Counted from the first letter of the stretch, positions 18,893 to 28,250 are shown. The stretch: DNA of 64,000 nt from Burkholderia sp. OK233 (GCF_900230185.1 NZ_OCSR01000002.1:3720001-3784000); one strand, 5' to 3'. Numbers and translations: made by a program. The notes: generated by a model not told the origin, from the sequence alone.

Positions 18893-19721
18893 GGCATTGT
18901 CACGTTGGCTGATTCACGGCGCAAATCTACAGAGCATGCGCATTTGTTCAGACGGCTGACGGATTCTGGGTGTATTCGGTAAAACATTGCCATGCGTCAA
19001 AACGCTCAGCGAGCTGTTTGCGATAGAGAGAAGCGCGCAGCAAATGTCGCTTGAGCGCGATGTGCTGCCGGATCGGTCCGAAGCTCGAGAGAAACGCCTG
19101 GGTGCGCTTTGGGTCGCGAAATCCGCGCAAGCGCCGCTCATGTTCACGCGTAGGTTGATGGCTATTTTCGGCCCGATTGTTCACGCGGGCCGCAGCCTTG
19201 ACGAACACATGCTTGACGTTTGCCAGTTCGGGGATCCTGGACTTCGCGGCCGGATAACTGCGCAACTGGTCGGTTACGATCCTGCGCGGCACCGGGTACG
19301 AACGTAGCACGCGCCTGAAGAATCGTTCGGCTGCGGCCGTGTTGCTCCGCCTCTGCAGCAGGATATCGAGTTCGGCGCCGTGCTCGTCGACGGCTCGCCA
19401 CAGCACATAAGGCTCGCCGCGCGGCCTCACAAACAACTCGTCGAGATGCCAGGTACTACCCGGTTTGCGTCGCACAGCCTTGGCACGATACGCGAACCTC
19501 GCGCCAAATTTATCGCACCAGCGGCGAACGGTTTCGCAACTCACCACGACGCCACGCTGCGAAGAGCAGGTCTTCAATGTCGCGCAAGCTCAACTGAAAG
19601 CGGAAATACCAGCGAACGGCACAACTGATCACCGCCGCCGGGAAGCGATGGCCGTGATAGATAGATCTCGTCTTTTTCATCTCCCGATTTTACGCGACCA
19701 CCTCGGCAACGTGACAAAGCC
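18893..19721 (-). mobile_element. IS6-family insertion sequence
   Basis: 829-bp element bounded by imperfect 17-bp inverted repeats: GGCATTGTCACGTTGGC at 18893-18909 and the complement of GGCTTTGTCACGTTGCC at 19705-19721 (two mismatches). The size, the GGCTTTGT-type ends and one transposase filling the element all fit IS6. The flanking octamers (GCTTCGTC and GTAGCAAC) are not a target duplication, so the two sides were probably brought together by recombination or cointegrate resolution. Confidence 0.85.
18948..19680 (-). pseudogene. IS6-family transposase, frameshifted
   Basis: The start at 19680 gives MKKTRSIYHGHRFPAAVISC and RWYFRFQLSLRDIEDLLF. A one-base insertion near 19566 then shifts the frame; the intact remainder reads RGVVVSCETVRRWCDKFG through WHLDELFVRPRGEPYVLWRA (first catalytic Asp), VTDQLRSYPAAKSRIPEL (second Asp) and NNRAENSHQPTREHERRLRG (catalytic Glu). 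The DDE triad survives, but the N-terminal helix-turn-helix is out of frame, so the transposase is probably inactive. Total length would be 244 residues, normal for the family. Confidence 0.85.
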
Positions 19722-19815
19722 GTAGCAACTGATTGGGGTTGTCGATCTGGATGATGGCGGCTCTGTCGTGTCGCGATAGGGCTATCTTGATGAGCGCGGC
19801 GCGCCGCACGGGAAG

Positions 19816-21057
19816 TTACTCGACCCAATGGGCTCGGGACAGCATATCGTCAACCAATTCAATCCAATGCCGAACTGGAGTCTTCGACGCAGCTGCAAGA
19901 TGGGAAATGCATCCGATGTTAGCCGAAACAATCAGTTCCGGTTCCGTCGCCTCGAGGGCAGCCACCTTGTTATTTCGTAATTGCGAAGCCAGGGCGGGTT
20001 GCGAGATGGAGTACGTCCCCGCGGAACCGCAGCAGAGATGCGCGTCGGAAGGAACGCGTACGTCGATATCGAGCGAGCGCAGCAGGCCTTCGACAGCCCC
20101 CTTTATTTGCTGTCCGTGCTGCAACGTGCAGGGCGGATGGAACGTAACATGGCGTCGTTCCGATGAAGCGATCAAAGGCCGTAGTTTGTCCGCATAGCCT
20201 GGAAGCAATTCAGCGAGATCTTTGGTAAGCGCGACGATCCGGTTGGCCTTTTCAGCGTAGACCGGATCGTCACGCAACAGATGGCCGTATTCCTTCACCG
20301 TCGCCCCGCAGCCGGATGCATTCATGACGATGGCATCAACGCCCTGTTCGACGTAAGGCCACCACGCGTCAATGTTTCTGCGTATGTCGTCCAGCCCGGA
20401 ATCCAAGTTGGAAAGGTGCAGGCGTATGGCGCCGCAACAACCCGCGCTTGCTGGCGCGATCAGTTCTATGCCAAGCGCGTCGAGCACTCGACGGGTCGCA
20501 ACATTGATGTTCGGGGAGATCGCTGGTTGCACACAGCCCTCAAGAAAAAGCATTTTTCTTGCATGATGTCCGATCGGCGTCGGTCGTGGAACCTGACCCA
20601 CAGGCATCTTTGCCTGAAGGTTTGCACTCAGGAACGGTCGGGCAAGCCGACCAAGTTCCATGGCTGCAGAAAACAAGCGACGCTCAGGGACGAAGTGAGC
20701 GAGCGAGTAGCGCAGCACGCGCTCCTTCATTGGTCGCTCGACCTTCGTCTCGACGATACGCCGGCCGATGTCGAGCAGGCGGCTGTACTGGACACCCGAT
20801 GGACACGTCGTTTCGCAGTTGCGGCATGTCAGACACCGGTCGAGATGCAATTGGGTTTCTCTCGTAACCGGTTGCCCTTCGACCATCTGCTTGATCAGGT
20901 AGATGCGCCCTCTGGGTCCATCGAGCTCGTCTCCGAGTAACTGGTATGTGGGGCAGGTGGCCGTGCAGAAGCCGCAATGCACGCACTTCCCAATAATGGC
21001 CTGCGCATCGTCGCCGTCCTGTGTTCCAACCATGAAATCAGCCAGCTCGGTTTGCAT
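19816..21057 (-). CDS. glcF: Glycolate oxidase iron-sulfur subunit GlcF
   Basis: A 413-residue protein with two 4Fe-4S motifs near the N-terminus (CVHCGFCTATCPTYQLLGDE and CLTCRNCETTCPSGVQY) and two CCG domains (FLEGCVQPAISP...SAGCCGAIRLHL; HPPCTLQHGQQIKG...CCGSAGTYSI), as in GlcF. It accepts electrons from the flavin subunits when glycolate is oxidised to glyoxylate, and probably docks the complex at the membrane. The order glcD-glcE-glcF on the minus strand, with a 4-bp gap to glcE, is the standard operon. The 3' end lies about 95 bp from the IS6 element. Confidence 0.93.
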   Translation of the reverse strand: MQTELADFMVGTQDGDDAQAIIGKCVHCGFCTATCPTYQLLGDELDGPRGRIYLIKQMVEGQPVTRETQLHLDRCLTCRNCETTCPSGVQYSRLLDIGRRIVETKVERPMKERVLRYSLAHFVPERRLFSAAMELGRLARPFLSANLQAKMPVGQVPRPTPIGHHARKMLFLEGCVQPAISPNINVATRRVLDALGIELIAPASAGCCGAIRLHLSNLDSGLDDIRRNIDAWWPYVEQGVDAIVMNASGCGATVKEYGHLLRDDPVYAEKANRIVALTKDLAELLPGYADKLRPLIASSERRHVTFHPPCTLQHGQQIKGAVEGLLRSLDIDVRVPSDAHLCCGSAGTYSISQPALASQLRNNKVAALEATEPELIVSANIGCISHLAAASKTPVRHWIELVDDMLSRAHWVE

Positions 21058-21061
21058 ACGA

Positions 21062-22198
21062 TCACATCCCTACGAACATGCGTCCGTGGTTAAACACGCC
21101 CGCTGGATCAAAAGCGGTCTTAAGACGTTGGTGAATGCCTGCCAGGGGCGCGGACAACGCGGTGAAAACATCGATACCGCTCCTCGCGTATCGAAACTGC
21201 GTTGCATGACCTCCTACGGCTACCGCATCTCGACGCAAGGAGTCGTCATCGTCCGCCGCAAAGAGCCAACGTTGACTTCCGCCCCATTCGATGAGCTGGG
21301 AATCCGGGTCGCGAAGTAACGCGGGCACGGTCGTGGAAGGAACACAGAGCCGCCACAACGTGGCACCAATTGAAGACTTTTGGAAAAAGGCGGCGCTTTG
21401 CTCGCGCAGCGATTGCCAATACATTGCGGCCGCCTGATTTTGCATGGATTCACCGCCCAAAGCCGAGCACGCTGCGCGCACCGCCGCGGTGGCTCCCTCC
21501 AGACGAATAGTAAGCATTCCTTCGTGCCACGAACTCGCGGTGATGGGCAAAGGTTGACCGGCCCACTCGTTTAACTTGCGCACAGCGTCGCGTGCGCCCA
21601 TCTCCTGTCTCAACGTCGCGAATGCAGGAGGTATCGGCAGCACCTTGACCGAGATGTCCATCAACAAGCCCAATGTGCCCAACGATCCAGCCATCAGCCG
21701 GGCAACATCGTAGCCCGCGACATTTTTCATGACCTGGCCGCCGAAATGGAGAAGTTCCCCGCGACCGGTGAGAATCGACGCACCCAACAGGAAGTCACGC
21801 ACAGCGCCAACGCTCATGCGTCGTGGTCCGGCAAGACCGGTTGCAATACATCCGCCGAAGGTGGCGCCTGGTCCGAAATGAGGCGGTTCGAAGGCCAGCA
21901 TCTGATGACGTGACGAGAGTAACTGTTCAATTTCCGCGAGCGGTGTGCCGCTTCTTGCGGTAATGACAAGCTCCGCCGGGTCATACGCGACAACACCACG
22001 ATACGCACGGGTATTGAGCACTTCTCCAGTGGTTGTCGCGCCATACCAGTCTTTTGAGCCCCCGCCGCGGATGCATAGACGATGGCCGCGGGCATAAGCC
22101 TCTTCGATCTTCTCCCTGAACTGTTCCTGGGCGCCTGCAACCGGGGCGTCAAGCGTCTCCGTCTTTCTGATCTTCACATCTGCAGTCACATCGTTCAT
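21062..22198 (-). CDS. glcE: Glycolate oxidase FAD-binding subunit GlcE
   Basis: A 378-residue FAD_binding_4 protein. The start at 22198 (MNDVTADVKIRKTETLDAP) overlaps the glcD stop (TGATG), a coupled arrangement, and is preferred over an upstream open extension. The PCMH-type FAD domain shows LCIRGGGSKDWYGATTTGEV, ELVITARSGTPLAEIEQLLS, FGPGATFGGCIATGLAGPRR and the GGQVMKNVAGYDVARLMAGS loop typical of GlcE. The C-terminal FDPAGVFNHGRMFVG is the family end motif. It works in complex with GlcD and GlcF. Confidence 0.92.
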   Translation of the reverse strand: MNDVTADVKIRKTETLDAPVAGAQEQFREKIEEAYARGHRLCIRGGGSKDWYGATTTGEVLNTRAYRGVVAYDPAELVITARSGTPLAEIEQLLSSRHQMLAFEPPHFGPGATFGGCIATGLAGPRRMSVGAVRDFLLGASILTGRGELLHFGGQVMKNVAGYDVARLMAGSLGTLGLLMDISVKVLPIPPAFATLRQEMGARDAVRKLNEWAGQPLPITASSWHEGMLTIRLEGATAAVRAACSALGGESMQNQAAAMYWQSLREQSAAFFQKSSIGATLWRLCVPSTTVPALLRDPDSQLIEWGGSQRWLFAADDDDSLRRDAVAVGGHATQFRYARSGIDVFTALSAPLAGIHQRLKTAFDPAGVFNHGRMFVGM

Positions 22199-23673
22199 CA
22201 AAACCTCGGGATCTCGGGGTGAGGCAACAGGCCACCGCGCACGTGCAGCCGGCCGTATTCCGCGCATCGGGCCGGGGTGGGGATGCCCTTATCTGGGTTG
22301 AGAAGCCGTTGCGGGTCGAAGGCGTGTTTGACGGCGAAAAACATATCGCGCTCGCCGTCGGAAAACTGGACGCACATAGAGTTGATTTTCTCCACGCCAA
22401 TGCCATGCTCGCCCGTGACCGTGCCGCCGAGTTCAACGCATGTCTCCAGAATGTCCGCGCCGAATTCTTCGGCGCGAAGCCATTCAGCGCGGTCATTGCC
22501 GTTAAACAAGATCAATGGATGCATGTTCCCGTCGCCCGCATGAAAGACGTTAATGCAACGCAACTGGTAGCGCATTTCCATCTCGCGGATGCGCAGGAGG
22601 AGTGGGCCGATTGCGCGGCGCGGGACCGTCCCGTCCATGCAGTAGTAATCGGGCGAAAGCCGGCCTGCTGCTGGAAATGCGTTCTTGCGCCCAGACCAGA
22701 AACGAAGCCTTTCTGCTTCCGAGGTCGAAACTTCGATACGCGTAGCGCCTTGCGTTTCGAGCAGCGTAGTGAGCCGTTCGATCTCCTCGGCGACTTCCTC
22801 TGGCGTTCCATCCGACTCGCAAAGGAGGATTGCCGCCGCGCCCGTGTCATAGCCTGCATGCACGAACTCCTCTACAGCTTGCGCTGCGGCGCGATCGAGC
22901 ATTTCAAGTCCGGCCGGGATGATCCCGCTTGCAATGATCGCTGCCACAGCCGCACCTCCGACTTCGACATCATCGAAACTCGCCATCACGACTTGCGCGA
23001 CCTGAGGTTTCGGGATCAGGCGGACGGTCACCTCGGTCACTATCGCGAACATGCCTTCGCTGCCAATCAGTACTGCCAGCAAGTCGAGCCCCGGCGCGTC
23101 GGGAGCGTAAGAACCGAATTCACAGATTTCTCCGTCCATCGTAACGGCGCGCACGCGCACCACGTTGTTGACGGTGAGGCCGTACTTCAAGCAATGCACT
23201 CCACCGGAGTTCTCAGCGACGTTGCCGCCGATGGTGCATGCAATCTGCGATGACGGATCAGGAGCGTAATACAGCCCGTACGGTGACGCTGCTTCGGAAA
23301 TCGCGAGATTGCGCACCCCGGGTTGCAGGGTGGCCGTGCGGGCGTAAGGATCGACATTAATAATCCTGCGCATGCGCGCAAGCGAAAGCACCACGCCTTC
23401 GCGAAGTGGCATGGCGCCGCCCGACAAGCCGGTACCCGCGCCACGTGGCACTACCGGAATGCCATGGTGCGCACAAAGCCTGAGGACCCCCTGAACCTGC
23501 GCTTCCGATTCGGCCAGCACGACTCCGAGCGGTAACTGCCTGTATGCGGCAAGACCGTCGCATTCGTAAGGCGCGACGTCCTCCTTGTCCGTCAGCAAAG
23601 TGCAGCCAGGCATCTCGCGTCTCAAGTCCTGCGCAAACGCGTAGATGCGTCGAGCCCGCCGGGCAAGCGCCAT
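22198..23673 (-). CDS. glcD: Glycolate oxidase catalytic subunit GlcD
   Basis: A 491-residue FAD-linked oxidase from ATG 23673 (MALARRARRIYAFAQDLRRE); a TTG start at 23733 would add 20 residues. The FAD domain has VPRGAGTGLSGGAMPLREGV, the IACTIGGNVAENSGGVHCLK loop, and VLIGSEGMFAIVTEVTVRLI. The C-terminal cap has the metal/active-site His cluster INVFHAGDGNMHPLILF and the GGTVTGEHGIGVEKI motif. It oxidises (S)-2-hydroxy acids, chiefly glycolate or D-lactate. It is first in the glcDEF operon, divergent from the hydrolase at 23842; the shared 168-bp spacer holds a candidate GntR operator. Confidence 0.93.
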   Translation of the reverse strand: MALARRARRIYAFAQDLRREMPGCTLLTDKEDVAPYECDGLAAYRQLPLGVVLAESEAQVQGVLRLCAHHGIPVVPRGAGTGLSGGAMPLREGVVLSLARMRRIINVDPYARTATLQPGVRNLAISEAASPYGLYYAPDPSSQIACTIGGNVAENSGGVHCLKYGLTVNNVVRVRAVTMDGEICEFGSYAPDAPGLDLLAVLIGSEGMFAIVTEVTVRLIPKPQVAQVVMASFDDVEVGGAAVAAIIASGIIPAGLEMLDRAAAQAVEEFVHAGYDTGAAAILLCESDGTPEEVAEEIERLTTLLETQGATRIEVSTSEAERLRFWSGRKNAFPAAGRLSPDYYCMDGTVPRRAIGPLLLRIREMEMRYQLRCINVFHAGDGNMHPLILFNGNDRAEWLRAEEFGADILETCVELGGTVTGEHGIGVEKINSMCVQFSDGERDMFFAVKHAFDPQRLLNPDKGIPTPARCAEYGRLHVRGGLLPHPEIPRF

Positions 23674-23777
23674 TGATTCGCTGCTGTCCGGCGAAATACT
23701 TCTGTCAGGTAGATACCCTGGATCCGCTATCAATGGGGCCGTCCCGTGAAGAAAAGTGCTTGATAAACAAATGTCGC

Positions 23778-23813
23778 TTGACGCACATCACTGACATCAG
23801 TCTAATATGTTAG
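23778..23813 (+). promoter_or_regulatory. Promoter and candidate GntR operator, hydrolase operon
   Basis: A TTGACG -35 (23778-23783) and TAATAT -10 (23803-23808) are spaced 19 bp apart, about 35 bp before the hydrolase start. The -10 is embedded in the dyad CTAATATGTTAG (23802-23813), closely matching the palindrome at 25842-25855. A repressor bound here would block the promoter; the FCD-GntR protein at 28335 is the inferred binder. Confidence 0.5.
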
Positions 23814-23841
23814 TGGGATATAAGCAACATACGGAGCGAAT

Positions 23842-24540
23842 ATGGACATTGCCACGATGGGAGAAGGTGCGGCGCTTGTCGTGGCCGTGCATGGCATTCA
23901 GGGAACGCGTTCTGTCTGGATGCCGGTCGCCCGGAATTTGCGGAAAGAGGCGACGTTCATATTGCCAAATTTGAGGGGCAGAGGCCGAGCTGCACGCGGC
24001 TTATCGGCCGAGGATTACGGTCTCGGCGCATTTGCCGATGATCTTTCTGACGCGATCAATTTCGAAGTTCGGGGGCGACCCTACTGGTTAGCGGGCTGGA
24101 GCATGGGTGTATCGGTAGCGCTTGAATACCTGTCGCGTTCAGACGTGCGGCGGCCGGAGGGCGTCATTCTGGTATCTGGAACAGGCGCGATACGCGAGGT
24201 CCGTTGGTTCAGGGCAGAGGACGAAAAGTCGCTGCTGCAAGAGATTGCAATGCGGGAAAAGCGCCTCGAGTTGAAGGAGGCAGCAGACCACGACGCGGTA
24301 GCGTGGACCTGGCAAGCCATTCGATCGACTGATCAACGAGCCGTTCTCGAACGGCTTGATCTCCCGGCGCTGGTTCTGCACGGTTCTCAGGACACCGATT
24401 GTCCGAGTTCATGCGCAGATTCGCTCGCTCAAGAAATCCACGGTGCCCAACGGCAGATTTTTATCGACGCCGGGCATACCTTGCCAGTCACACACGCCGA
24501 CCTGGTCGCGAAAGCCATACGCCGTTTCGTTGACCATTAA
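23842..24540 (+). CDS. Alpha/beta hydrolase
   Basis: A 232-residue alpha/beta-fold hydrolase. The oxyanion HG is in VAVHGIQGTRSVW, the nucleophile elbow is GWSMGVS (about residue 93), the acid is Asp in LHGSQDTDCPSS, and the base is His in IDAGHTLPVTH. There is no signal peptide, so it is cytoplasmic. It is first of a plus-strand series with the Fe-alcohol dehydrogenase (17-bp gap) and hydroxylase. Such a hydrolase could open an ester or lactone intermediate; the substrate is unknown. The gene is preceded by the operator-like dyad at 23802. Confidence 0.85.
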   Translation: MDIATMGEGAALVVAVHGIQGTRSVWMPVARNLRKEATFILPNLRGRGRAARGLSAEDYGLGAFADDLSDAINFEVRGRPYWLAGWSMGVSVALEYLSRSDVRRPEGVILVSGTGAIREVRWFRAEDEKSLLQEIAMREKRLELKEAADHDAVAWTWQAIRSTDQRAVLERLDLPALVLHGSQDTDCPSSCADSLAQEIHGAQRQIFIDAGHTLPVTHADLVAKAIRRFVDH

Positions 24541-24557
24541 TTCTCCACGGAGTTCAT

Positions 24558-25835
24558 ATGAGAACAGAAGACCTCATTCATTTTTGCCCGCCAGGAAGAT
24601 TGATTATTGGTGCTGGCTCACGCGCCGAGCTTCCGGCCCTGGTCGCCCACCTCGGATACCGCAAAGGCGTGTTCGTGACCGACAGGTTCTTTGTGACGTC
24701 CACCCCGTGGGTGGACGAGTACGTGAAATCCGCTTCCCTGCTCGGAATCGAAACGATCGTATTCGACGGGGGCGAGCCAGACCCCACCACCACACTCTGC
24801 GACAGCGCCACACAGTCGGTGCGAGAGGCCTTGAAGGGCGCAGCGCCCGATCACGTCGTCGCGCTGGGTGGCGGGAGCAACATCGACCTCGCAAAGGCGC
24901 TCTGTATTACCCTGCCATCTGGAAGACCGGTGCGGGACTTTGTCGGTGGCCTGACGTCGGCGGACAATCCCATTCCATTGATTGCGCTTCCTACGACTGC
25001 CGGTACAGGTTCGGAAGCGACTCCCGGTGCGATTTTGCTCGATCCGAACAACGCCACCAAAGTGGCGGTGATGGACAACTCGCTGCGTCCGCAAATTGCC
25101 CTTATCGACCCCGAGTTCACGTTCACCTGTCCACCGCGCGTGACCGCGGACGCGGGGATCGATGCCTTGACGCACGCGATCGAGTCATATCTGACGCTGG
25201 ACTCCGCGCAATACGATCGGAACGGTCATCCTGATCCCGGATACAGCGGTCGCTCGTCTCTGACCATGCTGTTCGCGCGCGAAGCCATTTCGCTATGCGC
25301 GCGATTCCTGAAACGTTGCTATGACCACGGCGATGATGTCGAAGCACGGACCGGTATGTGTTACGCGAGCATCTACGCCGCCTTGTCCTATGGAAGTGCC
25401 GGTCTGAATGCCATCCACGGCATTGCTTATGCAGTCGCAGGCCTGACGCACCGATCGCACGGCACTACGAATGCGGTGGTCCTCCCGTACGCGGTGGAAG
25501 CGCTTAGTCCGCATCGCCCGGTGGAGATGGCTGAGATCGCGCAGATCTTCGGCATTTGCGGCGAAAACCCTGACGACGCGTCGCGCGAGCTGTGTGAGTT
25601 TTTGCGCGACCTCGTCGCCGACCTGGGTATCCCGACAAACCTCAGGGACCTCGGAATCGGGGAGGGCTCACTCGATTCGCTGACCCGCGACGGGCTCACC
25701 GTGACGCGTCTTGCGAAGTCATTTCCGGTACCCGATGTCGAGGGGGCGTACAGCCGGATTGTGCGAAATGCCTATCACGGCGATCTAGGGAAATTCCCTA
25801 GAAAGGAAGCTAATAAACTACTTGATCGGATCTAG
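24558..25835 (+). CDS. Iron-containing alcohol dehydrogenase
   Basis: A 425-residue family-III (Fe-dependent) alcohol dehydrogenase. NAD binding: VVALGGGSNIDLAKALCI and ALPTTAGTGSEATPGAIL. Metal-site region: DAGIDALTHAIESYLTLD, with the further His residues in NAIHGIAYAVAGLTHRSHGT. It is slightly longer than usual (about 380-400 residues) because of an insertion around DSAQYDRNGHPDPGYSGRSS. It would oxidise an alcohol or reduce an aldehyde with NAD(P). It sits between the hydrolase and the hydroxylase, suggesting it handles the hydroxylated product. GGAG precedes the ATG. Confidence 0.9.
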   Translation: MRTEDLIHFCPPGRLIIGAGSRAELPALVAHLGYRKGVFVTDRFFVTSTPWVDEYVKSASLLGIETIVFDGGEPDPTTTLCDSATQSVREALKGAAPDHVVALGGGSNIDLAKALCITLPSGRPVRDFVGGLTSADNPIPLIALPTTAGTGSEATPGAILLDPNNATKVAVMDNSLRPQIALIDPEFTFTCPPRVTADAGIDALTHAIESYLTLDSAQYDRNGHPDPGYSGRSSLTMLFAREAISLCARFLKRCYDHGDDVEARTGMCYASIYAALSYGSAGLNAIHGIAYAVAGLTHRSHGTTNAVVLPYAVEALSPHRPVEMAEIAQIFGICGENPDDASRELCEFLRDLVADLGIPTNLRDLGIGEGSLDSLTRDGLTVTRLAKSFPVPDVEGAYSRIVRNAYHGDLGKFPRKEANKLLDRI

Positions 25836-25855
25836 TATTCAACTAATATATTAGT
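25822..25855 (+). promoter_or_regulatory. Promoter with perfect 14-bp palindromic operator
   Basis: ACTAATATATTAGT (25842-25855) is a perfect palindrome 27 bp before the hydroxylase gene. It overlaps a TAATAT -10 (25844-25849) preceded by TTGATC (25822-25827) with a 16-bp spacer. The core is nearly identical to the dyad at 23802-23813. It is inferred to be the operator of the cluster's GntR regulator. Confidence 0.55.
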
Positions 25856-25882
25856 ATCAGCTAACGCAACAGGAGACAAATC

Positions 25883-26692
25883 ATGATGACCGAGCGACAA
25901 CGGAAATTTCGTGAGAACTACAAGGCAAATATCAGTCCGCTATATAACGGGCTGCTGCATATTTCAGTGATGTATTTGGCCGGAGCTGCGGCGATCTACT
26001 ATTGCCTGTCGCACCTGAACGCAGCGCGGTGGGAGTGGCTTCTCGTTATTCCGATCTTTCTCGCAGGAAATTTTGTCGAATGGGGGATGCATCGCTTCGT
26101 GATGCACCGTCGCATTGACATTTTTGCCCTGCGGGCGATCTACGAGCGGCACACGCGTGAGCATCACCAGTACTTCTCGGACATTGAACCGACGATTGAT
26201 ACGACGCGCGAGTTTCGCATCGTGTTTTTCCCGTGGCGCGTTCTGATCACGCTCGGCGTCGGCGGAACGATCCTTGGTTTTGCGGCTTCCCGCCTGATTG
26301 ACCTGAACGCGGGGTACATCGCCTTTCTGACCATGGTCGCGCAATATCTGGTGTATGAAACGTTCCACTACTGCTGCCACGTTCACGATAACTGGTTCGT
26401 CCGGAACATGCCGTTTATCAATACGATCCGCCGTCACCATACCGCGCACCACAATATGGGAATCATGATGAAGTACAACATGAACCTCACCTTTCCCATT
26501 GCCGATTGGGTGTTGGGGTCGAGCGATTTGCGTCGTGGCTTCCTTGGAACGCTTTTCAATGGATATAGCGACAAACATGTCAAGGAAGAGCTGCGGCCAG
26601 TGATTGCCAAATTCAGAAACGACCACTCACGTGTGACGCTCGACGGACCGGAACTCTCCGAAAACGAGCGTCAAGTCATGACAGCAATTTAA
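25883..26692 (+). CDS. Fatty acid hydroxylase / sterol desaturase superfamily protein
   Basis: A 269-residue membrane di-iron hydroxylase. The eight-histidine signature is complete: HRFVMH, HTREHHQYF, HYCCHVHDN and RRHHTAHHN. Hydrophobic stretches flank these (for example LLHISVMYLAGAAAIYY at 30-45, and around 112-160), so it is an inner-membrane enzyme with the iron site facing the cytoplasm. It needs electrons from a reductase not seen here. The AGGAGA ribosome site is good. With its own operator-bearing promoter, and placed between the alcohol dehydrogenase and an MFS transporter, it may hydroxylate the compound that the cluster degrades. Confidence 0.88.
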   Translation: MMTERQRKFRENYKANISPLYNGLLHISVMYLAGAAAIYYCLSHLNAARWEWLLVIPIFLAGNFVEWGMHRFVMHRRIDIFALRAIYERHTREHHQYFSDIEPTIDTTREFRIVFFPWRVLITLGVGGTILGFAASRLIDLNAGYIAFLTMVAQYLVYETFHYCCHVHDNWFVRNMPFINTIRRHHTAHHNMGIMMKYNMNLTFPIADWVLGSSDLRRGFLGTLFNGYSDKHVKEELRPVIAKFRNDHSRVTLDGPELSENERQVMTAI

Positions 26693-26813
26693 CTAAACGG
26701 CCCCGGGAAGCGGCCCCGTTTCAGGGGCTGCTTGTAGTACCTGTATCAACTGTTGAATGACCTTCGTTCGATAATTAACGATCTGAGTTTGATGGCACAA
26801 TGATAAGTATAAC

Positions 26814-26827
26814 GAATTAATATATTC
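26814..26827. promoter_or_regulatory. Candidate operator before MFS transporter gene
   Basis: GAATTAATATATTC, with outer arms GAAT/ATTC, shares TTAATATATT with the palindromes at 23802 and 25842. It lies 35 bp before the MFS start codon. The match is weaker, so the inference of common control by the GntR protein is tentative. Confidence 0.4.
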
Positions 26828-26861
26828 TGAAAATACCTGTTCGACAGGCTGGAGAGAGACA

Positions 26862-28250
26862 ATGGAAATGCATAACCCTGCCGTAGTCAACGTGAGAGAC
26901 GGAGTAGCTGCGCGGCTGGAAAGGTTGCCCCTCACGCGTTATCAGAAGTTGATTTTCACCGTCATTGCGACCGCGTGGCTGTTTGATTCAATGGACCTCG
27001 GCATCATGACGTTCGTGCTGGGCTCGATCAAAGCGGAGTTTGGCCTGAGTTCGGCACAGGCCGGGATGCTCGCCAGTTCCAGCTTCCTTGGTATGCTGAT
27101 CGGCGCGGCGATTGCGGGTATTTTGGCGGACCGGTTCGGACGCAAGCCGGTGTTCCAGGTCAGCATGCTATTTTGGGGAGTAGGGAGTCTGCTGTGTGGC
27201 TTCGCACCTAGCGTCGGATGGCTGATGGTGTTTCGGGTACTGCTTGGATTCGGAATGGGAATGGAGTTTCCGATCGGTTTGTCGATTGTCTCGGAAATTG
27301 TCCCGGCCAAAAATCGTGGCAGGTATCTCGCTGTGCTCGAGGGCTTCTGGCCGATTGGGTTCATCGCCGCAGGCATTGCCACTTATTTCCTGCTGCCGAT
27401 GATCGGCTGGCGAGGCATCTTCATCGCGCTTGCCGTACCGGCGGTCTTCGTCTTCGTTGTCCGGCGTTATGTCCCGGAGTCGCCGCGTTGGCTGGAAAGT
27501 GCGGGCCGGGTGGTCGAGGCCGATTCGGTTGTTGCGAACATCGAGGCGAGTGTGAAGAAATGCTTGCGCGGAAGGGATCTGCCACCGGTTGCGGCCATGT
27601 CGGCGGCAATTGTCTCTGCAGTTCCCCGTGCAGCACGTTTCGTACAACTGTGGACTGATGGATATGCACGCCGTACCGTCATGACGTGGTTCCTGTGGTT
27701 TTTTGCGCTCCTCGGGTACTACGGCCTGACAACGTGGTTAGGCGCGCTGCTGCAGAGCGCAGGTTATGAAGCAACCAAGTCCGTGTTCTATACGATCATC
27801 ATCTCGCTCGCAGGCATTCCTGGATTCATGTTTGCCGCGTGGCTACTGGAGGCGTGGGGCCGTAAGCCGACGTGTGCGCTCGCGTTATTAGGCAGCGCTG
27901 CGTTTGCATATCTATACGGGCAGGCGGCGGCCACGCATGCACCTTTGATTCAGTTGGTCGCCACCGGCCTATGCATGCAGTTCTTCTTTTTCGGAATGTG
28001 GTCGGTGCTTTACGCCTACACACCGGAACTGTATCCAACGCGTATCCGGGCGACCGGATCAGGCTTTGCATCTTCGATCGGGCGCCTTGGCTCGTTGCTG
28101 GGTCCGTCCATTGTCGGGATGGTCTTGCCTCATACGGGGCAATCAGGTGTTTTCACCCTCGGTGCAATATCGTTCGTGATCGCGGCAGCCGTCGTAGTGA
28201 TTCTGGGTGTGGAGACGAAGGGGCGCCCGCTCGAGGCTCTTTCGCAATAG
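26862..28250 (+). CDS. MFS transporter, aromatic acid/metabolite:H+ symporter type
   Basis: A 462-residue, 12-helix major facilitator. The conserved loop 2-3 motif GILADRFGRKPVFQVSMLFW, the helix-1 Asp motif WLFDSMDLGIMTFVLGSIKA, the family motif PIGLSIVSEIVPAKNRGRYL and the C-terminal YTPELYPTRIRATGSGFASS place it with the AAHS/sugar-acid symporters. It would import an organic acid with protons. It follows the hydroxylase and precedes the GntR regulator gene, which suggests it carries the cluster's substrate. A GGAGAGAGAC site precedes the ATG. Confidence 0.9.
   Translation: MEMHNPAVVNVRDGVAARLERLPLTRYQKLIFTVIATAWLFDSMDLGIMTFVLGSIKAEFGLSSAQAGMLASSSFLGMLIGAAIAGILADRFGRKPVFQVSMLFWGVGSLLCGFAPSVGWLMVFRVLLGFGMGMEFPIGLSIVSEIVPAKNRGRYLAVLEGFWPIGFIAAGIATYFLLPMIGWRGIFIALAVPAVFVFVVRRYVPESPRWLESAGRVVEADSVVANIEASVKKCLRGRDLPPVAAMSAAIVSAVPRAARFVQLWTDGYARRTVMTWFLWFFALLGYYGLTTWLGALLQSAGYEATKSVFYTIIISLAGIPGFMFAAWLLEAWGRKPTCALALLGSAAFAYLYGQAAATHAPLIQLVATGLCMQFFFFGMWSVLYAYTPELYPTRIRATGSGFASSIGRLGSLLGPSIVGMVLPHTGQSGVFTLGAISFVIAAAVVVILGVETKGRPLEALSQ

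Noticed and set aside
19574..19828. Separate small gene upstream of the IS6 transposase
   Set aside because: Frame comparison shows the transposase N-terminus is in another frame and broken by one base; the longer frame is a shadow.
22219..23253. 344-codon plus-strand open frame
   Set aside because: Antisense of glcD; the conserved GlcD motifs on the other strand explain the open frame.
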